DNA of 64,000 nucleotides from Collinsella sp. (GTDB taxonomy: Bacteria > Actinomycetota > Coriobacteriia > Coriobacteriales > Coriobacteriaceae). A program made the translations under genes and the position numbers. Where the stretch lies: the NCBI GenBank assembly GCA_018373675.1, contig JAHAGQ010000004.1:1-64000 (forward strand). The letters are read 5' to 3'. A model generated the notes under the pieces. It had not been told where the DNA came from. It did not search any database and worked only from the letters and a program-made list of their open reading frames with translations. Below are positions 52,742 to 61,939 of the stretch, one piece after another (the first letter of the stretch is position 1; every line of letters starts with the position of its first letter).

Positions 52742-53707
52742 ATGGCTGCAGGCAAAACCTTCTATGACATCCTGGGCGTATCCAAGAGCGCCTCCGACAA
52801 AGAGATCAAGAGCGCGTTTCGCAAGCTCGCGCAAAAATATCACCCCGATGCCGGCGGCGACGAGGCCAAGTTCAAGGAGATCAGCGAGGCCTACGAGACG
52901 CTTTCGGACGAGAAGAAGCGCAAAGAGTACGACCAGATGCTCATGTTTGGCGGCATGCCGGGCGCGGGCGGCGCGTATGGCGGCGGCTACGGTGCCGGCG
53001 CGGGCGCCAGCGGCTGGGGCGACATCTTCGACAGCATCTTTAGCGGCAACGGCGCCTGGGGCAGCGATTGGGGCTCGGGCTTTGCCGGAGCTGCGGGCGC
53101 TGCCGGTGCCGGCGCGGGCCGCAGCCGTGCTCGCAAGGGCGGCGACCTGTCGCTGACTGTTGATGTGACGGCCGAGGACGCGTTTCGCGGTGTGACGCAC
53201 AAGGTCACCTATCGCATTCCCTCGACAGGCGAGCAGCAGACCATTACGGTCTCGGTGCCCGCGGGCGCGGTCGACGGCGGCAAGCTACGCTACAAGCGTC
53301 GCGGCGAGTATGGCGTTGCCGGCGGCGAGCGCGGCGACCTGGTCGTGACCACGCATGTGGAGGAGCACCCGCTGTTTAAGCGCAAGGGTGCCGATGTGAC
53401 CATGGAGGTGCCGATCTCGGTCTACGAGGCGGCGCTCGGCTGCACGGTTGATGTGCCCACGCCCGGCGGCGCGACGGTTCGTCTGAAGGTGCCCGCTGGC
53501 ACCCAGACGGGCAAGAAGTTCCGCTTTAAGGAGATGGGTGCGCCCGACGTTAAGCACCGTGGCCGCACGGGCGCGCTGCTCGTCGAAATCAAGGTACAGG
53601 TCCCCACGAACCTGTCCGATGACGAGCGCGATGCCATGACCAAGCTGCGCGAGGCCGACACGCGCGATTATCGCGAGAAGGTCAACCGTTACAAGGCGAC
53701 GTACTAG
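52742..53707 (+). CDS. dnaJ: DnaJ-type co-chaperone lacking the zinc finger
   Basis: The 321-residue protein has an N-terminal J domain with HPD (KYHPDAGGDEAKFKEISEAYETLSDEKKRKEYD), then a Gly/Ala-rich linker (residues 70-125) and two beta-barrel substrate domains (GDLSLTVDVTAEDAFRGV onward). The CxxCxGxG zinc repeats of classical DnaJ are absent, so it resembles the CbpA/DnaJ2 class. It stimulates DnaK ATPase. SD AGGAGAGGAG lies before the ATG. Confidence 0.93.
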   Translation: MAAGKTFYDILGVSKSASDKEIKSAFRKLAQKYHPDAGGDEAKFKEISEAYETLSDEKKRKEYDQMLMFGGMPGAGGAYGGGYGAGAGASGWGDIFDSIFSGNGAWGSDWGSGFAGAAGAAGAGAGRSRARKGGDLSLTVDVTAEDAFRGVTHKVTYRIPSTGEQQTITVSVPAGAVDGGKLRYKRRGEYGVAGGERGDLVVTTHVEEHPLFKRKGADVTMEVPISVYEAALGCTVDVPTPGGATVRLKVPAGTQTGKKFRFKEMGAPDVKHRGRTGALLVEIKVQVPTNLSDDERDAMTKLREADTRDYREKVNRYKATY

Positions 53708-53779
53708 GGCGGTCGTGGCGCACACCCGCGCCCGCGGGCTTATGATGGACGATAACGAGACGGAAAGGGGTCAGGTAGC

Positions 53780-54196
53780 ATGGCCGAGGACAATAGGAAC
53801 AAACCGCTGTACATGATCAGCGTGGCGGCCGAGTTGACCGGCATGCATCCGCAGACTCTGCGCGTCTACGAGTCCAAGGGCCTGGTGAACCCCCAGCGCT
53901 CGGGCGGCAACACGCGTCTGTATTCGCGTGCCGATATCGAGCGCCTGGAGCTCATCAACCAGCTGACCGACGAGGGCATCAACCTTGCCGGCGTGGTGCG
54001 CATCCTCGATATGAAGGAGCGTGCCGAGGAGCGCGAGCGCGAGAACGAAAAGCTCCGCGCCCGCGTGCGCCAGCTCGAGGACGAGCTGCACGAGTATAAG
54101 ATGCAGAAGAAGATTACCGCCCTGGCCCCGCGCGACGGCTCGGTTAACCCCGAACAGGTCATGCGCAAGCTACTGGGTGCCGGCGGGGATCTCTAG
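53780..54196 (+). CDS. hspR: HspR-like MerR-family heat-shock repressor
   Basis: The 138-residue protein has a MerR winged helix: YMISVAAELTGMHPQTLRVYESKGLVNPQRS is the HspR-typical start, here near residue 9. A coiled coil (KERAEERERENEKLRARVRQLEDEL) and a short tail follow. In actinobacteria HspR is the last gene of the dnaK operon and represses dnaK and clpB, with DnaK as co-repressor. The expected HAIR site was not found, so the AAATCT-N15-AGATTT motif at dnaK and clpB is its candidate target. Confidence 0.9.
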   Translation: MAEDNRNKPLYMISVAAELTGMHPQTLRVYESKGLVNPQRSGGNTRLYSRADIERLELINQLTDEGINLAGVVRILDMKERAEERERENEKLRARVRQLEDELHEYKMQKKITALAPRDGSVNPEQVMRKLLGAGGDL

Positions 54197-54366
54197 GTTA
54201 CGCCGTTCTGCCGAACGGCGTAACGGCTCGACGCTGCGCGACGTCCAGAGCGACAATTTGTCATTCAAAAGGCGAGGCATGACCAGAAGGTCAATGCCTC
54301 GCCTTTTTCATGCCAACTTGTTCGCTCTGGACGTCGCTCGCTGTCCGTCCTCTACCTGCGGCGTTG
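54197..54366. repeat. Composite repeat with internal terminator, copy 2
   Basis: GTTACGCCGTT / AACGGCGTAAC (54197-54224), then outer arms CCAGAGCGACAA / TTGTTCGCTCTGG, core terminator GGCGAGGCAT / ATGCCTCGCC plus T5 (54271-54308), and GACGTCGCTCGCTGTCC. It matches 34403-34571. Differences in the outer arms are compensated on both sides (AGAGCG/CGCTCT against AGGACG/CGTCCT), preserving the stem. It terminates the chaperone operon. Confidence 0.85.
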
Positions 54367-54385
54367 CCTTGCTCCGGATGCGGTA

Positions 54386-54490
54386 GTCATTGGGGACGTT
54401 CTTAAATGACTGGTCAAAGGGGACATTCTTGCGGCACTTGGCAGTTGGGGACGTTCCTTTTGTGCCGGCACTTTGGGACACTCCTTGTCA
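54386..54490. repeat. Tandem GGGGACGTTC repeats
   Basis: AGTCATTGGGGACGTTCTT (54387) is followed by GGGGACATTCTTG, GGGGACGTTCCTTTTGTGCC and GGGACACTCCTTG, four related units in about 100 bases. No gene is present up to the hydratase start. Confidence 0.7.
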
Positions 54491-54636
54491 GAAGAGTGAT
54501 GCAAGGTGCTCGTCCTTTACTTTACTGAGATAAAGTGAACGCGCAGATTCGTAACCCACTCGCAACCGTTCTATGGCACGATATTGAACGAATGTATGCT
54601 ATGCGCCCAAATCTTTTGGGCAGAGTGGGAGACAGT

Positions 54637-56937
54637 ATGGTCAAGCTGTACGAGGACGGCATCTACCTGCGTAACGGCAGCGAGGTTGTGCCTGTGGCCG
54701 AGGCTGCCGAGCGCGGTATTACGCAGACGCCCGAGGATGCTAAGCGCGGCACCATCGCGTATTCGATCCTTCAGGCACACAACACGTCCGGCGACCCCGA
54801 GGCGCTCAAGATTCGCTTCGACGCCATGGCGAGCCACGACATCACCTTTGTCGGCATCATCCAGACGGCGCGTGCCTCGGGCATGGAGCAGTTCCCGCTG
54901 CCTTACGTGCTCACCAACTGCCATAACTCGCTGTGTGCCGTGGGCGGCACCATCAACGAGGATGACCACGTCTTTGGCCTTTCCGCAGCCAAGAAGTACG
55001 GCGGCATCTTCGTCCCGCCGCATATCGCTGTCATCCACTCCTTTATGCGTGAGAACTTCGCCGGCTGCGGCAAGATGATTCTGGGCTCCGACTCGCACAC
55101 CCGCTACGGCGCTCTGGGCACCATGGCCGTGGGCGAGGGCGGTGGCGAGCTGGCAAAGCAGCTGCTGCGCGACACCTACGATGTCGCCTATCCCGGCGTC
55201 GTTGCCATCTACCTCACGGGCGCCCCGCGCCCCGGCGTTGGCCCGCACGACGTGGCGCTCGCCATCATCCGTGCCGTCTTTGCCAAGGGTTACGTTAAGA
55301 ACAAGGTTATGGAGTTCGTGGGCCCCGGTATCGCGAGCATGACGACCGACTACCGCAACGGCGTCGACGTCATGACCACCGAGACCACCTGCCTGTCGAG
55401 CATCTGGGCCACCGACGAGGACACGCACGCGTTTTTGACCATGCACGGTCGCGGCGAGGACTACCGCGAGCTCAAGCCCGCCGATGTCGCCTACTACGAC
55501 GGCTGCGTCGAAGTCGATCTGTCGAGTATCAAGCCCATGATCGCGTTGCCGTTCCATCCTTCCAACGGCTTTGAGATTGACGAGCTCAACGAGAACCTCA
55601 AGGACATCCTGCATGAGGTGGAGCTTGAGGCCGCCAAGATCGGCGAGGGCAAGACGCACTTTAGTCTGCTCGACAAGATCGTCGACGGCAAGCTGCACGT
55701 GCAGCAGGGCGTCATCGCCGGCTGCTCGGGCGGCAACTACGACTCCGTGGTCCAGGCTGCCCGCGTGCTCAAGGGCGCCAACACCGGCTGCGGCGAGTTC
55801 TCGCTGTCGGTCTATCCCACGAGCCAGCCCGTGGCACTCGAGCTTACACGCCGCGGCTATATCTACGACCTCATGGAGGCCGGCGCGATCGTGCGCACGG
55901 CGTTCTGCGGTCCGTGCTTCGGTGCCGGCGACACGCCTGCCAACAACGGCCTGTCCATCCGCCACACCACGCGTAACTTCCCCAACCGCGAGGGTTCCAA
56001 GCCGGGTAATGGCCAGCTGAGCGCCGTGGCCCTGATGGACGCCCGCTCCATTGCGGCGACGGCTGCCAACGGCGGCGTCCTGACGCCGGCGACCGACCTG
56101 CCCGAGGAGACTTGGGACGAGGCCTGCGAGTACACCTTTGACGACGCGCCGTACAAAAAGCGTGTGTACTGGGGCTTTGGCAAGGCGGAGCCTGCCGACG
56201 AGTTGGTCGAAGGCCCCAACATCAAGCCGTGGCCCGCGATGGAGCCGCTCGGCGACGACATCCTGCTCAAGGTGTGCTCCAAGATCATGGATCCGGTCAC
56301 CACAACCGACGAGCTCATTCCTTCGGGCGAGACGAGCTCCTTCCGCTCCAACCCGCTGGGCCTGGCCGAGTTTACGCTCAGCCGTCGCGACCCTGCCTAC
56401 GTGGGTCGCTCCAAGGAAGTCGACGCCGTGGAGAAGCGCCGCGTTGCCGGCGAGGCCGCGGGCGACCTAGCAGCGCTCGATGCCGAGCTTGCCGGCGTGT
56501 TTGAGGCACTGGCCGGCGCCGGCGTCGCGGCCGATGCCAAGGCGACCGAGTACGGCTCCATGCTCTATGCCAAGAAGCCCGGCGACGGTTCTGCCCGCGA
56601 GCAGGCCGCGAGCTGCCAGCGCGTAATTGGCGGTCTGGCAAACATCGTCCACGAGTACGCCACTAAGCGCTATCGCTCCAACGTGATGAACTGGGGCATG
56701 GTGCCCTTCCAGATGGAGGCCGAGCCCAACTTTGAGGTGGGCGACTACGTCTTTGTGCCGGGTATCCGCGCCGCGCTCGACGGCGATCTGAGGGGCATCG
56801 CCGCCTACGTTGTGCGCGCCGACGGCACGGTTGAGCAGATTGAGCTCTATATTGCCGATATGACGGCAGAGGAGCGTGCCATCGTCAAGGCCGGCTGCCT
56901 GATCAACTACAACAAGTTCAAGGCCGCTGCCGAGTAA
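54637..56937 (+). CDS. Aconitase-family hydratase (YbhJ-like)
   Basis: The 766-residue protein has the four-domain aconitase fold and a [4Fe-4S] site. LGSDSHTRYGALGTMAVGEGGGELAKQLL is the aconitase signature region. Cluster and active-site residues appear in IAGCSGGNYDS, FCGPCFGAGDTPANNG and NFPNREGSKPGNGQLS. The overall pattern and length match the YbhJ-type hydratases rather than AcnA or AcnB, so the substrate is uncertain. ATG 54637 with GGGAGA 5 bases upstream is preferred over a GTG at 54535, which would add 34 unconserved residues. Monocistronic. Confidence 0.85.
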   Translation: MVKLYEDGIYLRNGSEVVPVAEAAERGITQTPEDAKRGTIAYSILQAHNTSGDPEALKIRFDAMASHDITFVGIIQTARASGMEQFPLPYVLTNCHNSLCAVGGTINEDDHVFGLSAAKKYGGIFVPPHIAVIHSFMRENFAGCGKMILGSDSHTRYGALGTMAVGEGGGELAKQLLRDTYDVAYPGVVAIYLTGAPRPGVGPHDVALAIIRAVFAKGYVKNKVMEFVGPGIASMTTDYRNGVDVMTTETTCLSSIWATDEDTHAFLTMHGRGEDYRELKPADVAYYDGCVEVDLSSIKPMIALPFHPSNGFEIDELNENLKDILHEVELEAAKIGEGKTHFSLLDKIVDGKLHVQQGVIAGCSGGNYDSVVQAARVLKGANTGCGEFSLSVYPTSQPVALELTRRGYIYDLMEAGAIVRTAFCGPCFGAGDTPANNGLSIRHTTRNFPNREGSKPGNGQLSAVALMDARSIAATAANGGVLTPATDLPEETWDEACEYTFDDAPYKKRVYWGFGKAEPADELVEGPNIKPWPAMEPLGDDILLKVCSKIMDPVTTTDELIPSGETSSFRSNPLGLAEFTLSRRDPAYVGRSKEVDAVEKRRVAGEAAGDLAALDAELAGVFEALAGAGVAADAKATEYGSMLYAKKPGDGSAREQAASCQRVIGGLANIVHEYATKRYRSNVMNWGMVPFQMEAEPNFEVGDYVFVPGIRAALDGDLRGIAAYVVRADGTVEQIELYIADMTAEERAIVKAGCLINYNKFKAAAE

Positions 56938-56948
56938 CTCTGCTGTAC

Positions 56949-57020
56949 GCCCCGGCCACACCTTTCCCTCGTGCTCACGCGCTTCGCGAGGGTCGCCCGA
57001 GGGAAAGGTGTGGCCGGGGC
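56949..57020. repeat. 23-bp perfect inverted repeat after the hydratase gene
   Basis: GCCCCGGCCACACCTTTCCC plus TCG (56949-56971) is mirrored exactly at 56998-57020 around 26 bases containing GCGCTTCGCG. No T-run follows. It is a very stable structure 11 bases after the stop. Confidence 0.8.
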
Positions 57021-57075
57021 TACCGCGACGTTCTCGTTGGGTCTTGAGGGACGCTAATAAATAGACTTGCTTGAT

Positions 57076-57106
57076 GCCGCCTCTGTTAATGGGGCGGCTT
57101 CTTTTT
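57076..57106 (+). terminator. Terminator downstream of the hydratase gene
   Basis: GCCGCC / GGCGGC stem followed by TTCTTTTT. Confidence 0.7.
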
Positions 57107-57112
57107 GTCGAA

Positions 57113-57150
57113 AACCACCACAAAGGGGACAGGCGCCTTTGTGGCGGTGG
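57113..57150. repeat. ACCACCACAAAGG hairpin (variant)
   Basis: ACCACCACAAAGGGGACAGG-CGCCTTTGTGG-CGGTGG (in parts) is a variant of the hairpin found at 22096, 23515, 57983 and 58786. Confidence 0.75.
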
Positions 57151-57202
57151 GGAACGAGCTCGATGTTGTTGTGGTTGTTGAGCGGTATGTTAATGGGCGG
57201 CT

Positions 57203-57871
57203 CTACAGAATTTCATCCGGGCTGGCGGGTTTGGTTGTTTTGGGGATGCCGAGTTTGGATGACGCGAAATCGTCAACATTGTCCTTAATTCCGTCTTTGG
57301 TGTAGACAGTGACCGTATAGGTGCTGTGTCCGAATTCGCCCTTGTCGCGTGTTGCCCAGGCATCCCAGTAGGCGGCCCCGTTTCGCCCTTTGATTTTTCC
57401 GACACGGCGGAGTTCTGTTCGCTTTAATTTCTGGTTGCTATAGATGGTTCGACCGGCCTCCTCGGTGAGCCCGCACTGTCCAAGCATCTTGTCGAGGACT
57501 TGGTTCATGTGGCGCTCATCGGTGTTTGGTGCGTAGTCGTAGGCGAGGGTGATGGAGTCGAGTGGCTGGTCGTCGATTAGATAGTTTAGCGCCTGAGGTC
57601 CAAGGCAGAAATAGGGGGAGCATCCGTCGATCTGACCGAGCAGTGGCAACTTTGACTGCCAAATTCCGGTGGGAATTCTATATTCGTAGAACACGCCACG
57701 ACAAATAAAGGAGAGCGAGGTGGCACGCGAGCCGGCGTCGACCATTCCGCATAAATCGAAGGGCGAGGCGATACCGAGGGAAAAGGGCGTGACGACGATA
57801 AAGAAGAACATCGCGATGGGTATGGCGAAAATGGTAATGACGTTGCGACCGGTGGAATGAGACGGCTTCAT
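57203..57871 (-). CDS. Exported or membrane-anchored protein of unknown function
   Basis: The 222-residue product has a basic N-terminus and a hydrophobic segment (about residues 11-35) serving as signal anchor. The external part contains four or more cysteines (CGMVDAGS, CRGVFYEY, GCSPYFCLG) and a beta-rich C-terminus (STYTVTVYTKDGIKD). I do not recognise a family. The start at 57871 follows GAGGAG. It is AT-richer than core genes and lies between ACAAAGG hairpins, divergent from another exported protein gene. Confidence 0.6.
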   Translation of the reverse strand: MKPSHSTGRNVITIFAIPIAMFFFIVVTPFSLGIASPFDLCGMVDAGSRATSLSFICRGVFYEYRIPTGIWQSKLPLLGQIDGCSPYFCLGPQALNYLIDDQPLDSITLAYDYAPNTDERHMNQVLDKMLGQCGLTEEAGRTIYSNQKLKRTELRRVGKIKGRNGAAYWDAWATRDKGEFGHSTYTVTVYTKDGIKDNVDDFASSKLGIPKTTKPASPDEIL

Positions 57872-57982
57872 ATGCGCTCCTCGAGACAAAGATCTGTTGA
57901 GGATAGGCAGAAATGGATATGTTCAGAGAACAATTCAAGTTTAATCTCATGGCGCGAGATGGTCGACCGTTAGCGTCGAAAA

Positions 57983-58015
57983 CCACCACAAAGGTGCCTG
58001 TCCCCTTTGTGGTGG
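57983..58015. repeat. ACCACCACAAAGG hairpin
   Basis: ACCACCACAAAGG / CCTTTGTGGTGG with a 9-base loop lies in the divergent gap between two accessory genes. Confidence 0.8.
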
Positions 58016-58105
58016 TGAGGAGCGCGCGGCTTCTTTTGGTAATAGTGTTAGCTGGCGATATCATTAGTGCAGGTGGCGAAGGCTTGCATTGTGAGGTGCT
58101 TTGCT

Positions 58106-58777
58106 GTGAGAAGTCCTGCCCGTATTGGATTGATTGTCTTGGCGCTTGCGATCACCGTGGTTGGCATGGGCGCTGTCGGTATGGCGTTTCTACCTGCTGC
58201 GGTGACGGAGCCGGTGGTCAAGCCTGTGACTCAATCTGTCGAACTTCTGACCGGCGACGACAAGCCTGAGGCCATTACCGTTGATTTTGATGAGCAACCG
58301 GCTGCGCTGGGCATTAGTAATTATCCACGTATTCAGCTTGGGGCTATGCGCTATACCACGGATTCTAGTCTGATCGACAGGGCGTCCGAGCTGCTCAGGG
58401 GCAAAACCTTTAAGCGCTGGTACGGATATGCGTCCTATCGGGCAAAAGCGAACGACATGGTTGGCGGATGCCACTCGTCCATCGAGTTGGATACCGCGAA
58501 TGGCGCCAAGTTATGTGATGTTTCGTACGATCCTGGCTACGAGGGCAATGAGGGGCCGGGCATCTACATCTTGGACGGCGATGCCGCCTATGTCATGGAG
58601 GGCAACCAGGCCGAGCTCAACGATTTTATGGGTCAGTGCATTCAGGATGCCTATGAACAGACCTGCTTGCCCGACCCGCAGACTGCACGCGATAGTGGGT
58701 CTGCCCGTACATGGCTGTTCGAGGATGAGATGCCCTGGAACGCCGAATCGGGAAGCACGGGCTCGGCAAGTAAATAG
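58106..58777 (+). CDS. Exported or membrane-anchored protein of unknown function
   Basis: The 223-residue product has one hydrophobic N-terminal segment (ARIGLIVLALAITVVGMGAVGMAFL), then an external domain with three cysteines and the acidic, Gly-rich YDPGYEGNEGPGIYILDGDAAYVMEG. No family recognised. The GTG at 58106 with GAGGTG upstream is preferred; a GTG at 58067 is possible. ACAAAGG hairpins lie on both sides. Confidence 0.55.
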   Translation: MRSPARIGLIVLALAITVVGMGAVGMAFLPAAVTEPVVKPVTQSVELLTGDDKPEAITVDFDEQPAALGISNYPRIQLGAMRYTTDSSLIDRASELLRGKTFKRWYGYASYRAKANDMVGGCHSSIELDTANGAKLCDVSYDPGYEGNEGPGIYILDGDAAYVMEGNQAELNDFMGQCIQDAYEQTCLPDPQTARDSGSARTWLFEDEMPWNAESGSTGSASK

Positions 58778-58785
58778 AGGCTGCA

Positions 58786-58820
58786 ACCACCACAAAGGTG
58801 CCTGTCCCCTTTGTGGTGGT
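58786..58820. repeat. ACCACCACAAAGG hairpin
   Basis: ACCACCACAAAGG / CCTTTGTGGTGGT stem, 9 bases after the preceding stop and 25 bases before the clpB operator. Confidence 0.8.
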
Positions 58821-58844
58821 CTGCATGTCGTGGGAACACTCATA

Positions 58845-58880
58845 AAATCTTATATATAGAGACTTAGATTTGTGTATAAG
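58845..58880 (+). promoter_or_regulatory. clpB promoter/operator with AAATCT-N15-AGATTT
   Basis: AAATCT (58845-58850) and AGATTT (58866-58871), 15 bases apart, match the dnaK element including TTATAT and GACTTAGATTT. TATAAG at 58875 may be the -10. It lies 80 bases before clpB. Confidence 0.6.
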
Positions 58881-58960
58881 ATCGTACAAAGCTGGCAACA
58901 ATACTTCTCGAACAACGTGAAGCCACCCCGTAGGGTGGCCACCCCAAGAGAGGTGATTCC

Positions 58961-61588
58961 ATGAGAATCGATAAGCTAGCAATGACGTCGCGCGAGGCGT
59001 TGCAGACCGCCATGAGCACGGCTGCCGACGCGCAGGCCGGCGCGGTGGAGCCGATTCACCTGCTGTCCGCCCTGCTCGGTGCCGGCGAGCGCAATATCTC
59101 CGTGATCATAGAGCGCATTGGTGCCGACCCGGCTCAGCTCGCACGCTCCACGCAAGATGCCATCGACCACGCGCCCAAGGTTTCGGGCGAGGGCCAGCAG
59201 ATGGGCCTGTCCAACGAGCTCGTCCGCGTCATCGAAAAGGCCGAGAAGAAGGCCACCAAGATGGGCGACAGCTTTGTGGTGACCGAGCATCTGCTGATGG
59301 CACTTGCCGAGGACAAGGGCGAGGCCGGCCGCGTTCTGCGCGACGCAGGCGTCACCAAGGAGCGCATCGAGCAAGTCTACGAGGAGCTGCGCGGCGATGA
59401 CCGCGTGACGTCCGCCGAGGACAAGACGCAGTTTGAGGCGCTGGAGCAGTACGGTCGCAACATCTGCGACCTCGCCCGCGCCGGCAAGCTCGACCCGGTC
59501 ATCGGCCGTACCGATGAGATTCGCCGCACCATCCAGGTCCTGTCCCGTCGTACCAAGAACAACCCCGTGCTCATCGGTGAGCCGGGCGTCGGCAAGACGG
59601 CCATCGTCGAGGGCATCGCCCAGCGTATCGTGGCTGGCGACGTGCCGAGCACGCTGCGCGACCGCGACCTCATCGAGCTCGACATGAGCGCGCTGGTCGC
59701 CGGCGCCAAGTACCGCGGCGAGTTCGAGGACCGCTTGAAGGCCGTGCTCAAGGAGGTGCAGAAGTCCGAGGGCAAGGTCATCCTGTTCATCGATGAGCTC
59801 CACACCATCGTGGGCGCGGGTGCCACCGAGGGCTCCATGGACGCCGGTAACATCCTGAAGCCGGCGCTTGCCCGTGGCGACCTGCACGCGATCGGCGCGA
59901 CCACGCTTGACGAGTACCGCAAGTACATCGAGAAGGACGCGGCGCTCGCGCGTCGTTTCCAGACTGTGATGGTCTCCGAGCCTACCGTCGAGGACACCAT
60001 CTCGATCCTGCGTGGCCTCAAGGAGAAGTACGAGATCTTCCACGGCGTGCATATCACCGATAGCGCGCTCGTGGCCGCCGCCGACCTCTCCGATCGCTAC
60101 ATTGCCGATCGCTTCCTGCCCGACAAGGCTATCGACCTGGTCGATGAGGCCGCAAGCCGCCTGCGCATGGAGCTCGACAGCATGCCGGTCGAGATTGACG
60201 CCACCACGCGTCAGCTCACCCAGCTGCAGATCGAGGAGCAGGCACTCATGAAGGAGACCGACGACGCCTCCAAGGAGCGTCTGGAGGCCCTGCGCCAGGA
60301 GATCGCCGAGGTCCAGGAAAAGCTCAACGTGCAAAAGGCCGGCTGGCTCAACCAAAAGAACGCCATCGACCACGTGCAGGAGCTCAAGGGACAGCTCGAC
60401 GAGGCCAAGAGCGAAGAGGAGCGCGCGACGCGCAATGGCGACCTGGGCCGTGCGTCCGAGCTGCGCTACTCCGTGATTCCGGGCCTGCAGCAGCAGATTC
60501 AGGATTCCGAGGCTGCGCTCGAGGCGCAAAAGCAGCAGGACGGCGAGGGCCTCAACGAACAGGTGACCTCTGATGAGATCGCCGAGGTCGTGAGCGCCTG
60601 GACCGGCGTGCCCGTGTCCAAGATGATGCAGGGCGAGCTCGACAAGTTGAAGGGCCTGGAGGGCGAGCTGCATAAGCGCGTCATCGGTCAGGATGAGGCG
60701 GTCTCCGCTGTGGCCGCGGCCGTACGTCGCAGCCGTGCGGGCCTCTCCGATCCGGACAAGCCCATCGGCAGCTTCTTCTTCCTGGGCCCCACCGGCGTGG
60801 GCAAGACCGAGCTCGCCAAGGCGCTTGCCGAGTGCCTGTTCGACGACGAGCGCGCGCTCGTGCGTATCGACATGTCCGAGTACATGGAGAAGTTCAGCGT
60901 CCAGCGTCTGATCGGTGCGCCCCCGGGATACGTGGGCTACGACGAGGGCGGCCAGCTCACCGAGGCCGTGCGCCGTCGTCCGTACTCCGTAATCTTGCTC
61001 GACGAGATGGAGAAGGCCCATCCGGATGTCTTTAACGTGCTGTTGCAGGTGCTTGACGACGGCCGTCTGACCGATGGTCAGGGTCGCCAGGTGTCCTTCA
61101 AGAACACAATAATTATCATGACGTCTAACGTGGGCTCCAAGGCTATCGCCGAGCTTTCCGGCAAGGACGAGGAGGAGATGCGCCATCAGGTCGACGCGGC
61201 CATGGCTCAGACCTTCCGCCCCGAGTTCCTCAACCGTATCGACGATATCGTGGTGTTCCATCCGCTCGGCATGGCGCAGATCGAGAAGATCGTCGACATC
61301 CAGCTCGCCGACGTCCGCGCGCGTCTGGCCAAGGAGCGCATGACGCTTGCCATCACCCCGGCGGCCAAGCAGATGCTCGCCGTGGGCGGCCTGGACCCGG
61401 TCTTTGGCGCCCGTCCGCTCAAGCGTCTGGTCCAGCGCGAGGTCGTGGATGCCATCGCCGCCGCTATCATCGACGGCACGGTGCGCGAGGGCGATCAGGT
61501 GACGGTCGATGTCGACAAGGACGGCGGCTTTACCGTCGTGTGCGACAATACGCCGGCGGCCACCTACGAGGTCCCCGACGCCGAGTAG
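58961..61588 (+). CDS. clpB: Disaggregase ClpB
   Basis: The 875-residue Hsp100 disaggregase works with DnaK. An N domain (residues 1-145) is followed by AAA1 (Walker A GEPGVGKT, Walker B VILFIDELHT) and the coiled-coil middle domain (residues about 400-530, with the ClpB-typical interruption WLNQKNAIDHVQELK). AAA2 (GPTGVGKTELAKALAE, VILLDEMEKAH) and a C-terminal small domain follow. SD AGAGAGGTG lies before the ATG. It shares an upstream element with dnaK. Confidence 0.98.
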   Translation: MRIDKLAMTSREALQTAMSTAADAQAGAVEPIHLLSALLGAGERNISVIIERIGADPAQLARSTQDAIDHAPKVSGEGQQMGLSNELVRVIEKAEKKATKMGDSFVVTEHLLMALAEDKGEAGRVLRDAGVTKERIEQVYEELRGDDRVTSAEDKTQFEALEQYGRNICDLARAGKLDPVIGRTDEIRRTIQVLSRRTKNNPVLIGEPGVGKTAIVEGIAQRIVAGDVPSTLRDRDLIELDMSALVAGAKYRGEFEDRLKAVLKEVQKSEGKVILFIDELHTIVGAGATEGSMDAGNILKPALARGDLHAIGATTLDEYRKYIEKDAALARRFQTVMVSEPTVEDTISILRGLKEKYEIFHGVHITDSALVAAADLSDRYIADRFLPDKAIDLVDEAASRLRMELDSMPVEIDATTRQLTQLQIEEQALMKETDDASKERLEALRQEIAEVQEKLNVQKAGWLNQKNAIDHVQELKGQLDEAKSEEERATRNGDLGRASELRYSVIPGLQQQIQDSEAALEAQKQQDGEGLNEQVTSDEIAEVVSAWTGVPVSKMMQGELDKLKGLEGELHKRVIGQDEAVSAVAAAVRRSRAGLSDPDKPIGSFFFLGPTGVGKTELAKALAECLFDDERALVRIDMSEYMEKFSVQRLIGAPPGYVGYDEGGQLTEAVRRRPYSVILLDEMEKAHPDVFNVLLQVLDDGRLTDGQGRQVSFKNTIIIMTSNVGSKAIAELSGKDEEEMRHQVDAAMAQTFRPEFLNRIDDIVVFHPLGMAQIEKIVDIQLADVRARLAKERMTLAITPAAKQMLAVGGLDPVFGARPLKRLVQREVVDAIAAAIIDGTVREGDQVTVDVDKDGGFTVVCDNTPAATYEVPDAE

Positions 61589-61631
61589 ATTTTGGGCCAT
61601 GCCTTAAAATCTGCCTTTTGAGCCGAACGCC

Positions 61632-61668
61632 AAGGGCGGCGGATCCGATTGGGTCCGCCGCCCTTTTT
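61632..61668 (+). terminator. clpB terminator
   Basis: AAGGGCGGCGGA / TCCGCCGCCCTT with a 10-base loop, then TTTTT. Confidence 0.92.
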
Positions 61669-61720
61669 CGTGCGACAATCGATGGTGTTGAACGTGAGCA
61701 CATGGCAAGGAGCTATGCAG

Positions 61721-61915
61721 ATGAAAGACGAGAACAAGACGAACGCACCGGTGGCTGAGGCGGCGCCCGCCGCACCGAAGACTCCGTCTAAACCGGCACC
61801 CAAGCCGCGCGACCCCTACATCCGTGCCGAGAACGAGGACGATGACGGCTACGATCCCTACAGCGATCGCCGCCCCGAGCGCGAGCCAATGTTCGAAGCC
61901 GATCCGTGGCGCTGA
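61721..61915 (+). CDS. Small Pro/Ala-rich acidic protein
   Basis: The 64-residue product starts MKDENKTNAP, with an Ala/Pro/Lys-rich middle and an acidic, Arg-flanked end (AENEDDDGYDPYSDRRPERE). It is probably disordered. AAGGAG lies 8 bases before ATG 61721 (ATG 61715 is too close). No family recognised. It is supported by SD and codon use only. Confidence 0.5.
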   Translation: MKDENKTNAPVAEAAPAAPKTPSKPAPKPRDPYIRAENEDDDGYDPYSDRRPEREPMFEADPWR

Positions 61916-61939
61916 GTGCCACCCAAAAGGCCACCAATA

